Source of the DNA: Pseudomonadota bacterium
GTDB taxonomy: Bacteria; Pseudomonadota; Alphaproteobacteria; Rhizobiales; Xanthobacteraceae
Assembly (NCBI GenBank): GCA_023422775.1
Contig: JAFAGM010000038.1
Location: forward strand, 1-64,000
Length of the DNA stretch: 64,000 nt
Direction: 5' to 3'
The notes under the pieces are model-generated. The model saw only the letters and a program-made list of their open reading frames with translations, was not told the DNA's origin and did not search any database. The position numbers and the translations under genes are program-made. This document shows, piece by piece, positions 37,966 to 46,927 of the stretch; the first letter of the stretch is position 1, and the number at the start of each line of letters is the position of its first letter.

Positions 37966-39216
37966 GTGACGAAAACAGTATCCGCAACCGCGTTTGCCGC
38001 CCCTGCCCCGTCACTTTTCTCCGATTCCGGCACCCTCGCCCAGAACCTGGTCGAGGCCTATCTGGCGGTCCGGGGCGAGACCGAACGGCGGGCCGCCCCC
38101 CTGAGCCCCGAGGACCAGTTGATCCAGTCGATGCCGGACGCCAGCCCGGCCAAATGGCATCGCGCCCATACCACCTGGTTCTTCGAGCAATTCCTGCTCG
38201 GCGAACACTGCGAGGGCTACCAGCCCTTCCACCCCGACTACGCGTTTCTGTTCAATTCCTACTACGTCAGCGCAGGTCCCCGGCACGCCCGTCACCAGCG
38301 CGGCCACCTGACCCGTCCGAGCGCCGACGAGGTCACCGCCTATCGCCGGCATGTCGATGCCGCCGTAGTCAAGTTCTTCCAGTCCACCAGCGAGGACCGC
38401 CTCGCGAAGCTCGCCCCGCTGGTCGAGGTCGGCCTCAATCACGAGCAGCAGCATCAGGAATTGATGCTGACCGACATCCTGCATGCCTTCGCGCAGAACC
38501 CGATCCCGCCGGCCTACGATCCGGCGTGGCGATTTCCGGCGCCGCAGCGTTCGCACGATGAATGGATTGCCCTCAACGAGGGCATTCACACCGTAGGCCA
38601 CACTGACGGCAGCTTCCATTTCGACAATGAAAAGCCTGCGCACCGCGCCTTGGTTGGCCCCGTCAGGCTCGCCCGCAACCTCGTTACCAATGCCGAATGG
38701 CTGGCTTTCATGAATGATGGCGGCTACGGCACGGCCACGCTGTGGCTGATGGACGGCTTTGCCGCCGCGACCAACGAAGGTTGGCAGGCCCCCGGCCACT
38801 GGCGCCAGGTCGACGGCGAATGGCGGATCATGACGCTCGGCGGACTGCAGCCGGTCGATCCTTCCGCCCCGGTCAGCCATGTCAGTTACTATGAGGCCGA
38901 CGCGTTCGCGCGCTGGGCCGGATGGCATCTGCCGACCGAGATGGAATGGGAAGTCGCCGCGCGCGCCGGGCAGTTGAACGACGCCTTCGGCATCGTCTGG
39001 CAGTGGACGCGCAGCTCCTATTCGCCCTATCCAGGCTACCGCGCCGTCGAGGGCGCACTCGGGGAGTACAACGGCAAGTTCATGGTCAACCAGCTGGTGC
39101 TGCGCGGCTCCTCGCTCGCAACGCCCGCCGGCCACAGCCGTATCACCTACCGCAACTTCTTCTATCCCCACCACCGCTGGCAATTTACGGGGTTACGCCT
39201 CGCCGATTACGCCTGA
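37966..39216 (+). CDS. egtB: Ergothioneine biosynthesis sulfoxide synthase EgtB
   Basis: The 416-residue non-haem iron enzyme joins hercynine to a thiol donor with oxygen. The N-terminal DinB-like part holds SPAKWHRAHTTWFFEQF and the iron-site LNHEQQHQELMLTDIL (histidines near 167-171); the C-terminal formylglycine-enzyme-like domain holds VSHVSYYEADAFARWAGWHLPTEMEWE and WQWTRSSYSPYPGY, and ends FFYPHHRWQFTGLRLA. The GTG at 37966 is preceded by CCGGAG. egtD follows after 50 bases. There is no egtA or egtC nearby, so cysteine could be the direct donor; that is inference. Confidence 0.94.
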   Translation: MTKTVSATAFAAPAPSLFSDSGTLAQNLVEAYLAVRGETERRAAPLSPEDQLIQSMPDASPAKWHRAHTTWFFEQFLLGEHCEGYQPFHPDYAFLFNSYYVSAGPRHARHQRGHLTRPSADEVTAYRRHVDAAVVKFFQSTSEDRLAKLAPLVEVGLNHEQQHQELMLTDILHAFAQNPIPPAYDPAWRFPAPQRSHDEWIALNEGIHTVGHTDGSFHFDNEKPAHRALVGPVRLARNLVTNAEWLAFMNDGGYGTATLWLMDGFAAATNEGWQAPGHWRQVDGEWRIMTLGGLQPVDPSAPVSHVSYYEADAFARWAGWHLPTEMEWEVAARAGQLNDAFGIVWQWTRSSYSPYPGYRAVEGALGEYNGKFMVNQLVLRGSSLATPAGHSRITYRNFFYPHHRWQFTGLRLADYA

Positions 39217-39266
39217 CATTTCCCAAGAGTTAAGGGCGCGCCGGTAAGCGCGTTCAGGAGAGCATC

Positions 39267-40238
39267 ATGAAAGTGCAAGCCGCCGCTTTGGCCCGAGCGC
39301 ACCAGCTTGACGAGCAGACTTCGGCCTTCGCCGGAGACGTGATCGGCGATCTGTCTCAATTTCCCAAGCGCCTGTCGCCCAAATACTTCTACGATGCCAA
39401 AGGCTCGGAGCTGTTCGAGCAGATCACGGTTCTTCCGGAATATTATCCGACCCGCACCGAGCTCGGCATCCTGCGCAGCCGCGGAAAGGAAATCGCGGGC
39501 ATCATTCCGAAAGGCGCGGCACTGGTGGAATTCGGTGCGGGCGCGACCACCAAGGTCCGCCTGCTGCTGGAGCAATGCGATTTCAGCGCCTACGTCCCGG
39601 TCGATATTTCCGCCGACTTCCTGAACGCGCAGGCCAGTGCCTTGCGCCAGGACTTCCCCGATCTCGGCGTGTATCCGGTCGCCGCCGACTTCACCGCGCC
39701 CTTTGAGCTGCCGGCCGAAATTGCGGACCTGCCGAAGGTCGGATTCTTCCCGGGGTCCACGCTCGGCAATTTCGAGCCGCACGAAGCCTGCGCCTTCCTG
39801 CGCAGCGCGCGCGAGATTCTCGGCGAAGGCGCGCTGATGATCATCGGCGTCGACCTCGAAAAGAACGAGCGCGTGCTGTACGACGCCTATAACGATGCCG
39901 CCGGCGTCACCGCGAAATTCAATCTCAATGTGCTGGTCCGCATCAACCGCGAGCTCGGCGGCAATTTCGACGTTTCCGCGTTCATGCACCGCTCGATCTA
40001 CAACCGCGAGCGTCATCGCATCGAGATGCACCTGATCGCCAAGAAGGCGCAGACCGTGCGCATTCTCGGGCGGAATTTTTCATTCCGCCCCGGCGAGAGC
40101 ATTCATACCGAGTCGAGCTATAAATACAGCCTCGACCGCTTTACCGCACTGGCGCGCGGCTCGGGCTGGTCGGTGCGGGAGTCCTGGACCGATCCGGACC
40201 AGATGTTTTCCGTGCACGCGCTGGTGGCCGCGGACTGA
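39267..40238 (+). CDS. egtD: L-histidine N(alpha)-methyltransferase EgtD
   Basis: This 323-residue SAM-dependent enzyme trimethylates histidine to hercynine, the first step of ergothioneine synthesis. It shows FPKRLSPKYFYDAKGSELFEQIT, the SAM site VEFGAGATTKVRLLLE, YVPVDISADFL, the substrate region FFPGSTLGNFEPHEA and IGVDLEKNERVLYDAYND. The C-terminus IHTESSYKYSLDRF is typical. An AGGAGA site precedes the ATG. With egtB it forms a minimal two-gene ergothioneine operon; the product is a low-molecular-weight antioxidant. Confidence 0.95.
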   Translation: MKVQAAALARAHQLDEQTSAFAGDVIGDLSQFPKRLSPKYFYDAKGSELFEQITVLPEYYPTRTELGILRSRGKEIAGIIPKGAALVEFGAGATTKVRLLLEQCDFSAYVPVDISADFLNAQASALRQDFPDLGVYPVAADFTAPFELPAEIADLPKVGFFPGSTLGNFEPHEACAFLRSAREILGEGALMIIGVDLEKNERVLYDAYNDAAGVTAKFNLNVLVRINRELGGNFDVSAFMHRSIYNRERHRIEMHLIAKKAQTVRILGRNFSFRPGESIHTESSYKYSLDRFTALARGSGWSVRESWTDPDQMFSVHALVAAD

Positions 40239-40346
40239 AGCCGGGGTCACGACACGCGCACCGGCGCCTGTCGTTACGTTTCATGCTCGAGCCCTGTGAG
40301 GTTCGGCCTGACTGAGCCAGGCGCCATCGCTTCAGGCCTTTTCGAT

Positions 40347-40646
40347 TCAGGCCTTGGCGCTAAATCGCCTGCGAACCGGCCGCGGCCTTCGCGTCGGCAC
40401 GATCCTCGGCGCGATCGATATCCAGTCGTCGGACAGTCGCTCCGCGTCCAGCAGCCAGGCGTGGATGATGCGCCATTTGTCCTGCCCGCGGGACTGGAAA
40501 TCCAGCAGCGACGATCCCACATCCTGGAGTTCGTGGAAGAACTTCAACGAGTCTTTTCCGGTGGGTCCGTCCTGCCCGATGGGCTGCGTTGAAATCCATC
40601 GGTCCCATTCGTTGATAATCAATATTCTTGCTTCACTTTGTTTCAT
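40347..40646 (-). CDS. Hypothetical protein, 99 residues
   Basis: The protein starts MKQSEARILIINEWDRWISTQ and contains KDSLKFFHELQDVGSSLLDF and DKWRIIHAWLLDAERLSDDW, with balanced charged/hydrophobic spacing typical of a real soluble helical protein. The C-terminus (RRPRPVRRRF) is strongly basic. The ATG at 40646 is chosen over a GTG two codons upstream. The family has no function known to me. It lies between egtBD and another small gene, facing egtD. Confidence 0.68.
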   Translation of the reverse strand: MKQSEARILIINEWDRWISTQPIGQDGPTGKDSLKFFHELQDVGSSLLDFQSRGQDKWRIIHAWLLDAERLSDDWISIAPRIVPTRRPRPVRRRFSAKA

Positions 40647-40918
40647 AAGCACACATTCCCAACCACGGTCCCCGTGGGTACTGAGTGATCGCGCTGGTCA
40701 GACGGTGAGGAAAGGTGCTAGCGCCGCCGTGCATCAACACACCCTGCCGGGGCTCACTATAAACAAACTTCTTAACAAATCTTCATCTTTATGTTTTTTG
40801 ATTCCGCCCGCAATTCGCTGCATCTGTGCTGCTGTTTGCCCTTCGAACCGTCCAAATTTTGACGCGGACTCATCCGAGTCTCCGCCCACGGCTTGGCTCG
40901 GGGGAGTTTGTGCCAGGG

Positions 40919-41113
40919 ATGTCAGTCATGGGGAACGCGTATCCAGCGACCAATGGGAAGCAGCGCTCCAGCGCGTCGTCTGTTCGCGAGGATGCAGCCT
41001 GGGACGAAGACGATATCGAGCGGGTATCGCTCGTCGAAGAGAATGCCAGGCTTCGGGAGCTCGTCGTCAAGCTATCCGATATCGTCCTGCGAAACGTCGT
41101 CGAACGGAAATAG
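40919..41113 (+). CDS. Hypothetical protein with C-terminal coiled coil, 64 residues
   Basis: A Ser-rich, probably flexible N-terminus (about 35 residues) is followed by IERVSLVEENARLRELVVKLSDIVLRNVVERK, a strong amphipathic helix with leucine-type heptads suited to dimerisation. ATGs at 40919 and 40928 are both possible; a longer start at 40826 looks non-coding. The gap before it (40653-40918) is unusually AT-rich near 40755-40805 and likely holds its promoter. Function unknown. Confidence 0.65.
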   Translation: MSVMGNAYPATNGKQRSSASSVREDAAWDEDDIERVSLVEENARLRELVVKLSDIVLRNVVERK

Positions 41114-41436
41114 CCTGCTTGTCGCGCAACCCGTGTCCCGGACGCGGGTGCGGCGCGTAGCGCTGCTCCGCAGTGCCGGGATTCATGGCTTACTGAGTGC
41201 TCGTGAAATCGGCCCCGGCTCAGCCGCGCATCACTGCGTGCTGCGCCGCGTCCGGGGCACGGAGAGCGGGTGTGGCGCTATTCATTCGCCGGCAATCGGA
41301 GCGAATCCATTTCCATATCGCAACCACGATCATGATCGCGGTGACGCGATGATGATGGTGCGACGCTATCCGGCGATACATCGCGCCGTGCGGATGGTCC
41401 GTCATCGGTGCGTCCCCCCGCTGCCGCCCGTCGGGG
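41114..41436. other. Intergenic gap holding a repeat
   Basis: Of 323 bases, 41131-41263 is a palindromic repeat of family C. The remainder up to the bolA stop (about 41264-41436) contains a short His-rich frame on the minus strand (41220-41405) that I do not support because half of it is repeat. Confidence 0.5.
41131..41263. repeat. Palindromic intergenic repeat, family C copy 1
   Basis: Outer arms CCGTGTCCCGGACGCGG and CCGCGTCCGGGGCACGG pair; inner segments read GCTGCTCCGCAGTGCCGGG and GAAATCGGCCCCGGCTCAGC. A second, rearranged copy with the same outer arms lies at 52104-52221. Confidence 0.82.
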
Positions 41437-41673
41437 CTACCCCTCGGGGACTCCGGTCTGCAGCGCCAGCGCGTGCAGCACCCCGCCCATCTGTCCCTTG
41501 AGCGACTGGTAGACGATCTGGTGCTGCTGAACGCGTGACTTGCCGCGGAAGGATTCCGAGATCACGGTCGCGGCGTAATGGTCGCCGTCGCCTGCGAGAT
41601 CGCGGATCGTCACCTCGGCATCGGGGATAGCTGCCTTGATCATCGACTCGATATCGTGGGCGTCCATCGGCAT
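41437..41673 (-). CDS. bolA: BolA-family protein
   Basis: The 78-residue protein is a small BolA-like regulator/iron-sulfur partner. It shows DIESMIKAAIPDAEVTIRDLAGDGDHYAATVISESFRGKSRVQQHQIVYQSLKGQMGGVLHALALQT, with the invariant His of the HQIVY segment used to bind [2Fe-2S] with CGFS glutaredoxins. grxD lies on the same strand, 3.8 kb downstream. The ATG at 41673 has a GGAG leader; an ATG two codons later is also possible. Confidence 0.92.
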   Translation of the reverse strand: MPMDAHDIESMIKAAIPDAEVTIRDLAGDGDHYAATVISESFRGKSRVQQHQIVYQSLKGQMGGVLHALALQTGVPEG

Positions 41674-41875
41674 CCAGCAAGTCTCCGTCAGGTGTTTCTA
41701 ATCATGGCCCGGTTTGGAATCATGGTCCGCTCGCGCGGCCGTGATAACCAAACCTAGCGCGTACGCTCTTCTAGGTCACGCCTTGCGGCACTATATTCCC
41801 GGTCCGACCGTTTGACACCGTGCGATCCGGTCGCGCCCGATCACGTCGGGCTGACCGAAAAAGAGGCTCAGAATC

Positions 41876-42235
41876 ATGAAACTGCCCGGCCCCGACCATC
41901 CGATCACGATTACGGCAAATCCGAAGCGCGTCCGGGTCTCGGCCGGCGGGGTCGTCATCGCCGACACCACCCGTGCCCTGACCCTGAAGGAGGCAAGCTA
42001 TCCGGCGGTGCAATATGTGCCGCGCGAGGACATCAACATGGCGCTCCTGGCCCGCACCGAGCGCACCACGCACTGTCCCTACAAGGGTGACGCGAACTAT
42101 TTCAGCATCAACGCCAATGGCAAGAGCATCGAAAACTCGATCTGGACCTATGAAGCGCCCTTCCCGGCCATGGCCGAGATCGCGGGCCATCTGGCGTTCT
42201 ATCCCGACAAGGTGACCATCGAGGAAGTGGCGTAG
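41876..42235 (+). CDS. DUF427 domain protein
   Basis: The 119-residue protein matches the DUF427 fold: DHPITITANPKRVRVSAGGVVIADTTRALTLKEASYPAVQYVPREDINMALLARTERTTHCPYKGDANYF, then WTYEAPFPAMAEIAGHLAFYPDKV. The THCPYKG and FYP motifs are the family hallmarks, suggesting a binding site around His-Cys and Lys. Function is unknown. It is divergent from bolA and precedes an acyltransferase gene by 94 bases. Confidence 0.9.
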   Translation: MKLPGPDHPITITANPKRVRVSAGGVVIADTTRALTLKEASYPAVQYVPREDINMALLARTERTTHCPYKGDANYFSINANGKSIENSIWTYEAPFPAMAEIAGHLAFYPDKVTIEEVA

Positions 42236-42329
42236 CCGTCCACGCGGGCGGCGGCGGCACGAGATTGGCCCTTGCTGAATCGGGAACCGGGTTGCAACAT
42301 CAGGGCGAACTCAGGCTCGCCGGGGGCCC

Positions 42330-43517
42330 ATGATGACGATTACCTCCACCTTGACGGACGCCAGCGTTCAGGCCCAGCCGAAAGCCAAGACGCGCAACCT
42401 GGCGCTCGACCGCGCTCGTACCTTCCTGACGCTGGTGGTGCTGCTGCATCACGCGGTGATCCCCTACACCTATTTCGGCCATACCGACCCGAAGTACTTT
42501 TTCGGTTTCGACATGATCGTGCTGGCCACCGACAGCTTCTTCATGGCGATGTTCTTTTTCCTGTCGGGACTGTTCGCCTGGTCCGGGATCGCCCGGAAGG
42601 GACCGGCGAACTATATGGCGGACCGCCTGCTCCGGCTTGCCCTGCCGTTCGTGATCTGCGCGTTCACGGTGATTCCGCTCGCCTATTACGCGATCTCCCT
42701 GCGGCACCATCCCGAAATCGGCTTTTCGGAGTACTGGTGGAACATGGTCACGAAGGGTCCGTGGCCGAGCGGGCCGATCTGGTTTCTCTGGGTCTTGTTC
42801 GCCTTCGACCTGGTTGCCTGCCTGCTGTACCGGCTGTCGCCCAACCTGCTCGATCCGATCAATCGCCTCTCGCTGCGCGGTCGCCGCCGGCCCGCGGAGT
42901 TCTTCGCGGTCATGCTTGCCGTCACGGCCGCATTCTACGTTCCCGGGCTGATGATCTATGGACCAAGCAGCTGGTTCGAGTTCGGGCCGTTTTCGGTGCA
43001 GCACGGGCGCGTGATGCTCTATGCCAGCTACTTCTTCTTCGGTGCCGGCATCGGCCTTGCGCAGCTCGATCGCGGGCTGCTCGCGGCAGACGGCCGGATG
43101 GCGAAGGTGAGCTGGGACTGGATGGTGCTGGCAATCGTTCCGTATTGCCTGCTCTGGGTGCTGATCTTCATCAAGCGCGAAATACTGGGCAACCCGTCGC
43201 CGCTGCCGAACTGGTATGAAGCGCTCTATGCCATCTGCTTCGCGGTCTTCAGCGTAGCCATCATGTTTCTGATCCTGGCCTTTTTCCAGAGGTTCAGGCA
43301 ATCCGGCTCGGCCAGGCTGCTCGACCCGATGCAGCCTGACGCCTACGGCATGTTCCTGGTGCACTACCCAATCGCACTCTGGCTGCAATACTGGCTGTTC
43401 GACTACAACCTGCCGGCCATCGTCAAGGCGACGGTCGGATTCGTCCTGACAGTCGCGTTCAGCTGGGCGCTGACGCGCGCGCTGCGGCAGATTCCGGGGG
43501 CGAGCAAGGTGTTGTAG
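42330..43517 (+). CDS. Acyltransferase-3 family membrane protein
   Basis: This inner-membrane protein of 395 residues has about ten hydrophobic segments. It starts RNLALDRARTFLTLVVLLHHAVIPY, where the His pair and Arg resemble the acyltransferase-3 (OpgC/NodX/OafA) catalytic N-terminus, and ends MFLVHYPIALWLQYWLFDYNLPA. Such proteins add acetyl or succinyl groups to exported glycans or glucans. The first ATG at 42330 is used. Because glucan genes lie 9 kb away, modification of periplasmic glucan is a possible but unproved role. Confidence 0.87.
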   Translation: MMTITSTLTDASVQAQPKAKTRNLALDRARTFLTLVVLLHHAVIPYTYFGHTDPKYFFGFDMIVLATDSFFMAMFFFLSGLFAWSGIARKGPANYMADRLLRLALPFVICAFTVIPLAYYAISLRHHPEIGFSEYWWNMVTKGPWPSGPIWFLWVLFAFDLVACLLYRLSPNLLDPINRLSLRGRRRPAEFFAVMLAVTAAFYVPGLMIYGPSSWFEFGPFSVQHGRVMLYASYFFFGAGIGLAQLDRGLLAADGRMAKVSWDWMVLAIVPYCLLWVLIFIKREILGNPSPLPNWYEALYAICFAVFSVAIMFLILAFFQRFRQSGSARLLDPMQPDAYGMFLVHYPIALWLQYWLFDYNLPAIVKATVGFVLTVAFSWALTRALRQIPGASKVL

Positions 43518-43743
43518 TCCATTCGACTTCGTAAGGACGGGTAGAGCGAAGCGAGCCGGTGGCTTTGGGCAACCTGTCCCTTGGGACACTAGCTTTGGCA
43601 GAGTTCCTGATTTGAAATGAGCTTGCCAGCGCGGCGCGCGGTGCAGAGCCCACGCGGCCCCAGCCACCCCAAATGCCGGGGCCGTACCGCTTGCCAGCGA
43701 TCGCGACGAACTGTGTCCAGGCTCTATGTAGGGAGGCCACGGC

Positions 43744-44067
43744 ATGAGGATATTGATCGCAGTTCTGGGAGCGGCCCTGGTTCTGAATATTCCGGCCATG
43801 TTTGGTGCCGCAGCGCAGGCGCAAGCCGTCAGCGAACCGCGGGAACGGGTCATCATCAGAGCGCCCGCACCTTACTGGGATTACAATATTGTTCCACGAT
43901 ACCGTTATCGCCCTGAGGACGACCGTGTCGATCCATGCGGCGGGCCCATCGTGCCGGTGATACGCACTGGGCCGCAGGAGCAAACGGTTCCGCTGTGGCT
44001 GGCGAACGCCATGGGTTACGGCCGTTCGCATGGTCGGGACTGGCCGTGCAGGGGGCGCAACCGGTAG
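43744..44067 (+). CDS. Small exported protein, 107 residues
   Basis: A signal peptide (MRILIAVLGAALVLNIPAMFGAAAQAQA) precedes a mature part rich in Pro, Arg and Tyr (REDVII-like start, WDYNIVPRYRYRPEDDRVDPCGG, DWPCRGRNR). Two cysteines could form a disulfide. A GGGAGG ribosome site lies upstream of the ATG. The 43518-43743 gap contains degenerate repeat-like sequence. It ends two bases before the convergent purL stop. No known family recognised. Confidence 0.7.
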   Translation: MRILIAVLGAALVLNIPAMFGAAAQAQAVSEPRERVIIRAPAPYWDYNIVPRYRYRPEDDRVDPCGGPIVPVIRTGPQEQTVPLWLANAMGYGRSHGRDWPCRGRNR

Positions 44068-44068
44068 C

Positions 44069-46276
44069 CTACGACGCCTTGCCGCTCATATAGGCCGGCA
44101 GCCAGTGCTCGAACGCGGTCTTGAGCGTACTCACCGCAGCCTGCCCCTCGCCGGCAACGGCGATCGCATCACCACCCGTGGTGCCAATGCGCGCGCAAGG
44201 AACGCCCGCACCCTTCATCTTCGCCAGCACCAGGCCGGCCTCTACCGCCGGCACGGTGACGATGTAGCGCGCCTGGTCCTCGCCGAACCAGTACGCATGC
44301 GGCACGGTCGAACTCGGCGCCGCCAGGAGCTGCGCGCCGACGCCGCTTGCGATCGCCATCTCCGCCAGCGCAATCAAAAGCCCGCCGTCGGAGACGTCAT
44401 GCACCGCGGTCGCGGTGCCGGCATGGATCATGCCGCGCACCACGTCGCCATTGCGTTTCTCGGCGGCGAGATCGACCGGCGGCGGCGCGCCCTCTTCGCG
44501 GCCGCAGACATCGCGCAGGTAAACCGACTGGCCGAGCCAGCCCTGGGTGTCGCCGATCAGCAGGATCGCTTCGTCATCGGCCTTGAACGCGAGTGTCGCT
44601 GACTTCGTGAAATCATCGAGCAGGCCGACGCCGCCGATCGAGGGCGTCGGCAGGATGCCGCGTCCGTTGGTCTCGTTGTAGAGCGAGACGTTGCCGGAGA
44701 CGACCGGGAAGTCGAGTGCGCGGCAGGCTTCGCCGATGCCCTTCAGGCAGCCGACGAACTGGCCCATGATCTCGGGCCTTTCAGGGTTTCCGAAGTTGAG
44801 ATTGTCCGTGATCGCCAGCGGGCGGCCGCCGACCGCGGTGATGTTGCGCCAGGCTTCAGCCACCGCCTGCTTTCCGCCTTCAAACGGGTCCGCCTCGCAA
44901 TAGCGCGGCGTCACGTCGACGGTGAGCGCGAGCCCCTTCGGCCCGTCCTCGACGCGCACCACGGCGGCGTCGCCGCCGGGACGCTGCACGGTATTGCCGA
45001 GAATGACGTGGTCATACTGCTCCCAGACCCAGCGCTTCGAGCACAGCTCGGGCGAGCCGATCAGCTTCTCCAGCGCCGGCATGATTCCGAGCGGCGGCTT
45101 GACCTCGCGCGCCTGCACCACCGGCAGCGGCTCGGATGCAACATGCGGCCGGTCATACACCGGCGCCTCGTCGCCGAGCTCCTTGATCGGCAGATCGGCC
45201 ATGACGTCGCCGCCATGCTTGACCACGAAACGCTTGCTCGGGGTGGTGTAGCCGACGATGGCGAAATCGAGCCCCCACTTCGTGAAGATCGCCTCGGCCT
45301 CTTTTTCCTTCTCGGGCTTGAGCACCATGAGCATGCGCTCCTGGCTTTCCGAGAGCATCATCTCGTAGGCGCTCATGCCGGTTTCTCGGGTCGGCACGCT
45401 GTCCAGAATGAGATCGACGCCGAGATCGCCCTTGGCGCCCATCTCGACCGCCGAGCATGTCAGGCCGGCCGCGCCCATGTCCTGGATCGCGATCACGCAG
45501 CCCTTTTCCATGATCTCGAGGCAGGCCTCCAGCAGCAGCTTCTCCGCAAAGGGATCGCCGACCTGCACGGTCGGGCGCTTTTCCTCGGAATTGTCGTCGA
45601 ACTCGGCCGAGGCCATCGAGGCGCCGTGAATGCCGTCGCGGCCGGTCTTGGAGCCGAGATAGACGATCGGCATGTTCACGCCCGATGCCGCCGCGTAGAA
45701 GATCTTGTCGGTCTTGGCGAGGCCGACCGCCATCGCGTTGACCAGGATGTTGCCGTCATAGCGGGTATGGAATCGCACCTGCCCGCCCACGGTCGGCACG
45801 CCAAAGGAATTGCCGTAGCCGCCGACGCCGGCCACCACGCCCGACACCAGATGGCGCGTCTTCGGATGCTCGGGCGCCCCGAACGACAGCGCGTTGAGGC
45901 AGGCGATCGGCCGCGCGCCCATGGTGAACACGTCGCGCAGGATACCGCCGACGCCGGTGGTCGCGCCCTGATAGGGCTCGATGTAGCTCGGGTGGTTGTG
46001 GCTCTCCATCTTGAACACGACCGCCTGGCCGTCGCCGATGTCGATCACGCCGGCGTTCTCGCCCGGGCCCTGGATCACCCACGGCGCCTTGGTCGGCAGC
46101 CCCCGCAGGTGGATGCGCGAGGACTTGTACGAGCAGTGCTCGTTCCACATCGCCGAGAAAATCCCGAGTTCGGTGAAGCTCGGCACCCGCCCGATCAGCT
46201 TGAGGATGCGCTCATACTCGTCGGGCTTGAGACCATGGCTGGCGACGAGTTCGGGGGTGATCTGGGGCTCGTTCAT
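44069..46276 (-). CDS. purL: Phosphoribosylformylglycinamidine synthase subunit PurL
   Basis: This 735-residue small-type PurL is the ATP-dependent synthase part of the PurLQS complex that converts FGAR to FGAM. It shows SHGLKPDEYERILKLIGR, IFSAMWNEHCSYKSS, GPGENAGVIDIGDGQAVVFKMESHNHPS (ATP and catalytic His), GVGGYGNSFGVPTVGG and two PurM-like halves. The ATG at 46276 is chosen because earlier codons are unrelated. Length is normal. Its partners purQ, purS and purC lie 1.6-3.5 kb away on the same strand, with two unrelated genes on the other strand in between. Confidence 0.96.
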   Translation of the reverse strand: MNEPQITPELVASHGLKPDEYERILKLIGRVPSFTELGIFSAMWNEHCSYKSSRIHLRGLPTKAPWVIQGPGENAGVIDIGDGQAVVFKMESHNHPSYIEPYQGATTGVGGILRDVFTMGARPIACLNALSFGAPEHPKTRHLVSGVVAGVGGYGNSFGVPTVGGQVRFHTRYDGNILVNAMAVGLAKTDKIFYAAASGVNMPIVYLGSKTGRDGIHGASMASAEFDDNSEEKRPTVQVGDPFAEKLLLEACLEIMEKGCVIAIQDMGAAGLTCSAVEMGAKGDLGVDLILDSVPTRETGMSAYEMMLSESQERMLMVLKPEKEKEAEAIFTKWGLDFAIVGYTTPSKRFVVKHGGDVMADLPIKELGDEAPVYDRPHVASEPLPVVQAREVKPPLGIMPALEKLIGSPELCSKRWVWEQYDHVILGNTVQRPGGDAAVVRVEDGPKGLALTVDVTPRYCEADPFEGGKQAVAEAWRNITAVGGRPLAITDNLNFGNPERPEIMGQFVGCLKGIGEACRALDFPVVSGNVSLYNETNGRGILPTPSIGGVGLLDDFTKSATLAFKADDEAILLIGDTQGWLGQSVYLRDVCGREEGAPPPVDLAAEKRNGDVVRGMIHAGTATAVHDVSDGGLLIALAEMAIASGVGAQLLAAPSSTVPHAYWFGEDQARYIVTVPAVEAGLVLAKMKGAGVPCARIGTTGGDAIAVAGEGQAAVSTLKTAFEHWLPAYMSGKAS

Positions 46277-46438
46277 GGGTGCCTTAATAGGAGAGATCAA
46301 CAGGGGCCGGAAAGGCCTTTTATGGCGCATTTCCGCCCTGTCCAGAGCTTTGCGAAGGGGGCCTTGCGGGATCGGCGTTTGCACATCCTTCCCGGATCAG
46401 ATTTAAGAACGGAAACATCCAATTGAAGGCCATTTTTA

Positions 46439-46927
46439 GTGAACGAACTCCCCCAAAACGCATTCCACCACCGCCCTGACCTGCACGTCGAAACCGAAGG
46501 CGAATTCGAGGGCTGGCGGACCTGGACCCGCGACAGTTTTGAGACCCATAACGGCCCTTTCTGGCACCGGATGGACGAGCACGGCAAAGTGCAATGCGCG
46601 TTCCGGGTCGAGAAGAAGCACCTCAACGGCATGCGCAACGTCCATGGCGGCTGCTTCATGTCGTTCGCCGACTACAGCCTGTTTGCGATCGCCTCTTCGG
46701 TACTGCAGGGACCGGGCGTGACGGTCGCGTTCTCCTGCGAGTTTCTCGATGCCGCGCGCGAGGGTGAGTTGATCGAATGCGAGGGTGAAATCACCCGCGC
46801 CGGCGGCTCACTGATTTTCCTGCGCGGCGTCCTGAAATCGGGCGAGCGGTCGCTGTTCACCTTCTCCGGCACCATCAAGCGCGTGAAGTGGAAGAAGCCG
46901 ACTGGCGCGGCCGGCGTTGCCACCTGA
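46439..46927 (+). CDS. PaaI-type hotdog thioesterase
   Basis: The 162-residue hotdog-fold protein carries MRNVHGGCFMSFADYSLFAIA, the HGG motif of PaaI-like acyl-CoA thioesterases (Gly-Gly near the CoA site, Asp as candidate catalytic residue), followed by VTVAFSCEFLDAAREGELIECEGEITRAGGSLIFLRG. The start is a GTG at 46439, divergent from purL. Its end overlaps the TTG start of the EamA transporter gene by 11 bases, so both are likely co-translated. Substrate unknown. Confidence 0.85.
   Translation: MNELPQNAFHHRPDLHVETEGEFEGWRTWTRDSFETHNGPFWHRMDEHGKVQCAFRVEKKHLNGMRNVHGGCFMSFADYSLFAIASSVLQGPGVTVAFSCEFLDAAREGELIECEGEITRAGGSLIFLRGVLKSGERSLFTFSGTIKRVKWKKPTGAAGVAT

Noticed and set aside
41220..41405. 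61-codon His-rich frame on the minus strand before bolA
   Set aside because: Its second half is translated repeat C, no ribosome site is seen, and the His run comes from a simple ATGATG-type sequence.
43518..43743. Possible small RNA or repeat between the acyltransferase-3 gene and the exported protein
   Set aside because: Pieces such as GTAGAGCGAAGCGA resemble rhizobial repeats, but no second arm pairs and no copy is found in the window.
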